Assembly: GCA_038749595.1 (NCBI GenBank)
Contig: JBCDHW010000014.1
Coordinates: 10,891-74,890 of the forward strand
DNA from: Parvularcula sp038749595
GTDB taxonomy: Bacteria > Pseudomonadota > Alphaproteobacteria > Caulobacterales > Parvularculaceae
Direction of reading: 5' to 3'
DNA: 64,000 nucleotides
Position numbers and translations under genes: made by a program. The notes beneath the pieces are model-generated. The model was not told where the DNA came from and ran no database searches. It saw nothing but the letters and a program-made list of their open reading frames with translations. Shown piece by piece: positions 63,068 through 64,000 of the stretch; position 1 is the stretch's first letter; each line of letters opens with the position of its first letter.

Positions 63068-63727
63068 GTGGCTAATTCGAACACTGCAAACGCACTGAAA
63101 GCGATCAAACCGGCTCCGGCTCAAACCAAGTCTAAGAAAGCGGACAACGACGAAAAACCCAAAATCGCACCGGCCCCCCTGCGCCCTGCCCTCAAGGTGG
63201 CGAAGCGGGCTGAAGCGAACCGTGACAAGAACCAAAAGTTCAAAGTCAAAACCCACATCATCTACCCGGCCCACGGCGTCGGCTTCATCACCGAGATCGA
63301 GAAGCAAGAGATCGCCGGGATGGATATCGAGCTGTTCGTGATCGAGTTCGAGCACGAGAAAATGAAGCTCCGGGTTCCTGTGGCGAAGGCCGCTGCTGGC
63401 GGCATGCGTAACCTTGCGACCGGTAAGCAGATCGATGAGATGATGAAGCTCATCCAAGGCAAACCGCGGATCAAACGCACCATGTGGTCTCGGCGCGCGC
63501 AGGAATACGAGGCGAAGATCAATTCAGGCGACTTGCAGGCTGTCTGCGAAGTGGTCCGGGACCTCTTCCGCCCGGCTGATCAGCCCGAGCAAAGCTATTC
63601 AGAGCGTCAATTGTTCGAGCAAGCCCGCGAGCGATTCGGTCGCGAAGTGGCCGCCGTGCGCAAAAAAGACCTCGACGCGGCGATTGCCGAAATCATGTCG
63701 AACTTGGAAAAACGCGCCAGCGCCTAA
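63068..63727 (+). CDS. carD: CarD/CdnL-family transcriptional regulator
   Basis: A global regulator that binds RNA polymerase beta and stabilises open complexes at rRNA and growth promoters. The start GTG 63068 is chosen because GAGAAGG lies 8 nt ahead, giving 219 residues; an in-frame ATG at 63044 adds 8. The CarD/RID domain begins KVKTHIIYPAHGVGFITEIEKQEI (in parts), and the helical DNA-binding half has KPRIKRTMWSRRAQEYEAKI. A Lys/Ala/Pro-rich extension of about 57 residues precedes the RID; the Caulobacter form is about 170 residues, so this extension is unusual. Confidence 0.93.
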   Translation: MANSNTANALKAIKPAPAQTKSKKADNDEKPKIAPAPLRPALKVAKRAEANRDKNQKFKVKTHIIYPAHGVGFITEIEKQEIAGMDIELFVIEFEHEKMKLRVPVAKAAAGGMRNLATGKQIDEMMKLIQGKPRIKRTMWSRRAQEYEAKINSGDLQAVCEVVRDLFRPADQPEQSYSERQLFEQARERFGREVAAVRKKDLDAAIAEIMSNLEKRASA

Positions 63728-63755
63728 GCGGCAGCAAACACATCGCAAAAAAAGG

Positions 63756-63785
63756 AAGGCCGCCCCCACCGGAGCGGCCTTTTTT
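63756..63785. terminator. Strong intrinsic terminator, probably bidirectional
   Basis: AAGGCCGC (63756-63763) pairs with GCGGCCTT (63774-63781), followed by a T-run (63780-63785). An A-run at 63747-63753 precedes it, which becomes a T-run on the minus strand. It can therefore end carD and also the convergent flagellin transcript. Confidence 0.9.
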
Positions 63786-63794
63786 GTTGGATGA

Positions 63795-63820
63795 TGGAGG
63801 CTGAAGAACGCCAGCCTCCA
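63795..63820 (-). terminator. Second hairpin downstream of the flagellin gene
   Basis: TGGAGGCTG (63795-63803) and CAGCCTCCA (63812-63820) form a perfect 9-bp stem with an 8-nt loop, 18 nt after the flagellin stop codon. No immediate T-run follows; it may protect the mRNA 3' end ahead of the terminator at 63756-63785. Confidence 0.5.
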
Positions 63821-63837
63821 AGATCCGCTCCCAGAAT

Positions 63838-64000
63838 TTACCGGAACAGCGACAGGATCGTCTGCGGGCGCTGGTTAGCGATCGAGAGGGCCTGTGTTGC
63901 GAGCTGTTCTTGGACCTGGAAGCTCTGCAGGCGGCTGGACTCTTCGGTGAGGTCCGCTTCTGTCAGGGCTGCAACGCCGAGCTCGAGGCTGTCCGTCAGA
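63838..64000 (-). CDS. Flagellin (3' end only, truncated by the window edge)
   Basis: The last 53 codons of a flagellin gene. The C terminus LTEADLTEESSRLQSFQVQEQLATQ followed by ALSIANQRPQTILSLFR is the conserved D0 helix that forms the inner filament wall (given in parts). It ends at TAA 63838. Together with flhF and sciP it shows the organism is flagellated. The rest of the gene and its promoter lie outside the window. Confidence 0.95.
   Translation of the reverse strand, partial: LTDSLELGVAALTEADLTEESSRLQSFQVQEQLATQALSIANQRPQTILSLFR

Overview
The window is about 64 kb of high-GC bacterial chromosome from an alphaproteobacterium. The gene content points to the Caulobacterales/Parvularculales/Hyphomonadaceae side of the class. 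It has the alpha-operon end rpsK-rpoA-rplQ, the SUV3-like helicase and the CdnL/CarD regulator typical of alphaproteobacteria, the CtrA inhibitor SciP, FlhF and a flagellin tail, a PopA-like receiver/degenerate-GGDEF protein, and three secreted proteins ending in VPxPA-type C-terminal sorting signals. No tRNA, rRNA, CRISPR array, transposase or prophage was recognised. Coding density is high, and many neighbours overlap by 4 nt (ATGA, GTGA or TTGA).

Layout. 1-1.9 kb: end of the ribosomal alpha operon. 2-6.6 kb (minus): four translationally coupled genes (GT2, two Gfo/Idh/MocA dehydrogenases, GT4), likely for a surface glycan or glycolipid. 6.75-9.8 kb: Do-type protease, RarA and a membrane protein. 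9.9-14.9 kb: a Tat-exported DUF917 protein, then small membrane protein, periplasmic protein, xerD and accA. 14.9-20.8 kb: two VPxPA sorting-signal proteins around the large helicase, then an alpha/beta hydrolase. 20.8-22.5 kb (minus): flhF and sciP. 22.8-26.7 kb: serine hydrolase, aspS and an NTF2-like protein. 26.8-29.7 kb: CcmG-like thioredoxin, a cassette of three small membrane proteins plus a YbjQ protein, and a Cys-rich secreted protein. 29.8-32.5 kb (minus): CDP-alcohol phosphatidyltransferase, YcxB-like protein and phosphomannomutase/phosphoglucomutase. 32.7-41.9 kb: PBP1A, a gamma-glutamyltransferase flanked by two apparently related unknown proteins, a SulP transporter, and prfB with a +1 programmed frameshift. 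42-48.6 kb: rRNA methyltransferase-like gene, then rlpA-dacF-tmk-holB-tatD-MBL in one tight operon. 48.6-55 kb: third VPxPA protein, small hypotheticals, AIM24, a histidine phosphatase, and a VanY-type peptidase coupled to the PopA-like gene. 55-62.2 kb: mfd, an ArnT/ArnC-like pair, a TMEM175-like protein and sdhE. 62.4-64 kb: fdxA, carD and the 3' end of a flagellin gene.

Two themes stand out. First, several gene neighbourhoods that I recall as conserved in alphaproteobacteria (rplQ-degP, mrcA-prfB, mfd-sdhE, helicase-fdxA-carD, holB-metG-tatD) are interrupted or rearranged here, mostly by envelope or glycan genes. Second, two of the three VPxPA sorting-signal genes have well-matched sigma-54 (-24/-12) promoters 35-50 nt ahead of their start codons. 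This suggests a dispersed, RpoN-controlled set of exosortase substrates whose sorting enzyme lies outside the window. SciP, the PopA-like protein and two CtrA-box-like sites hint at cell-cycle control. All names come from reading the translations by eye; no database search was run.
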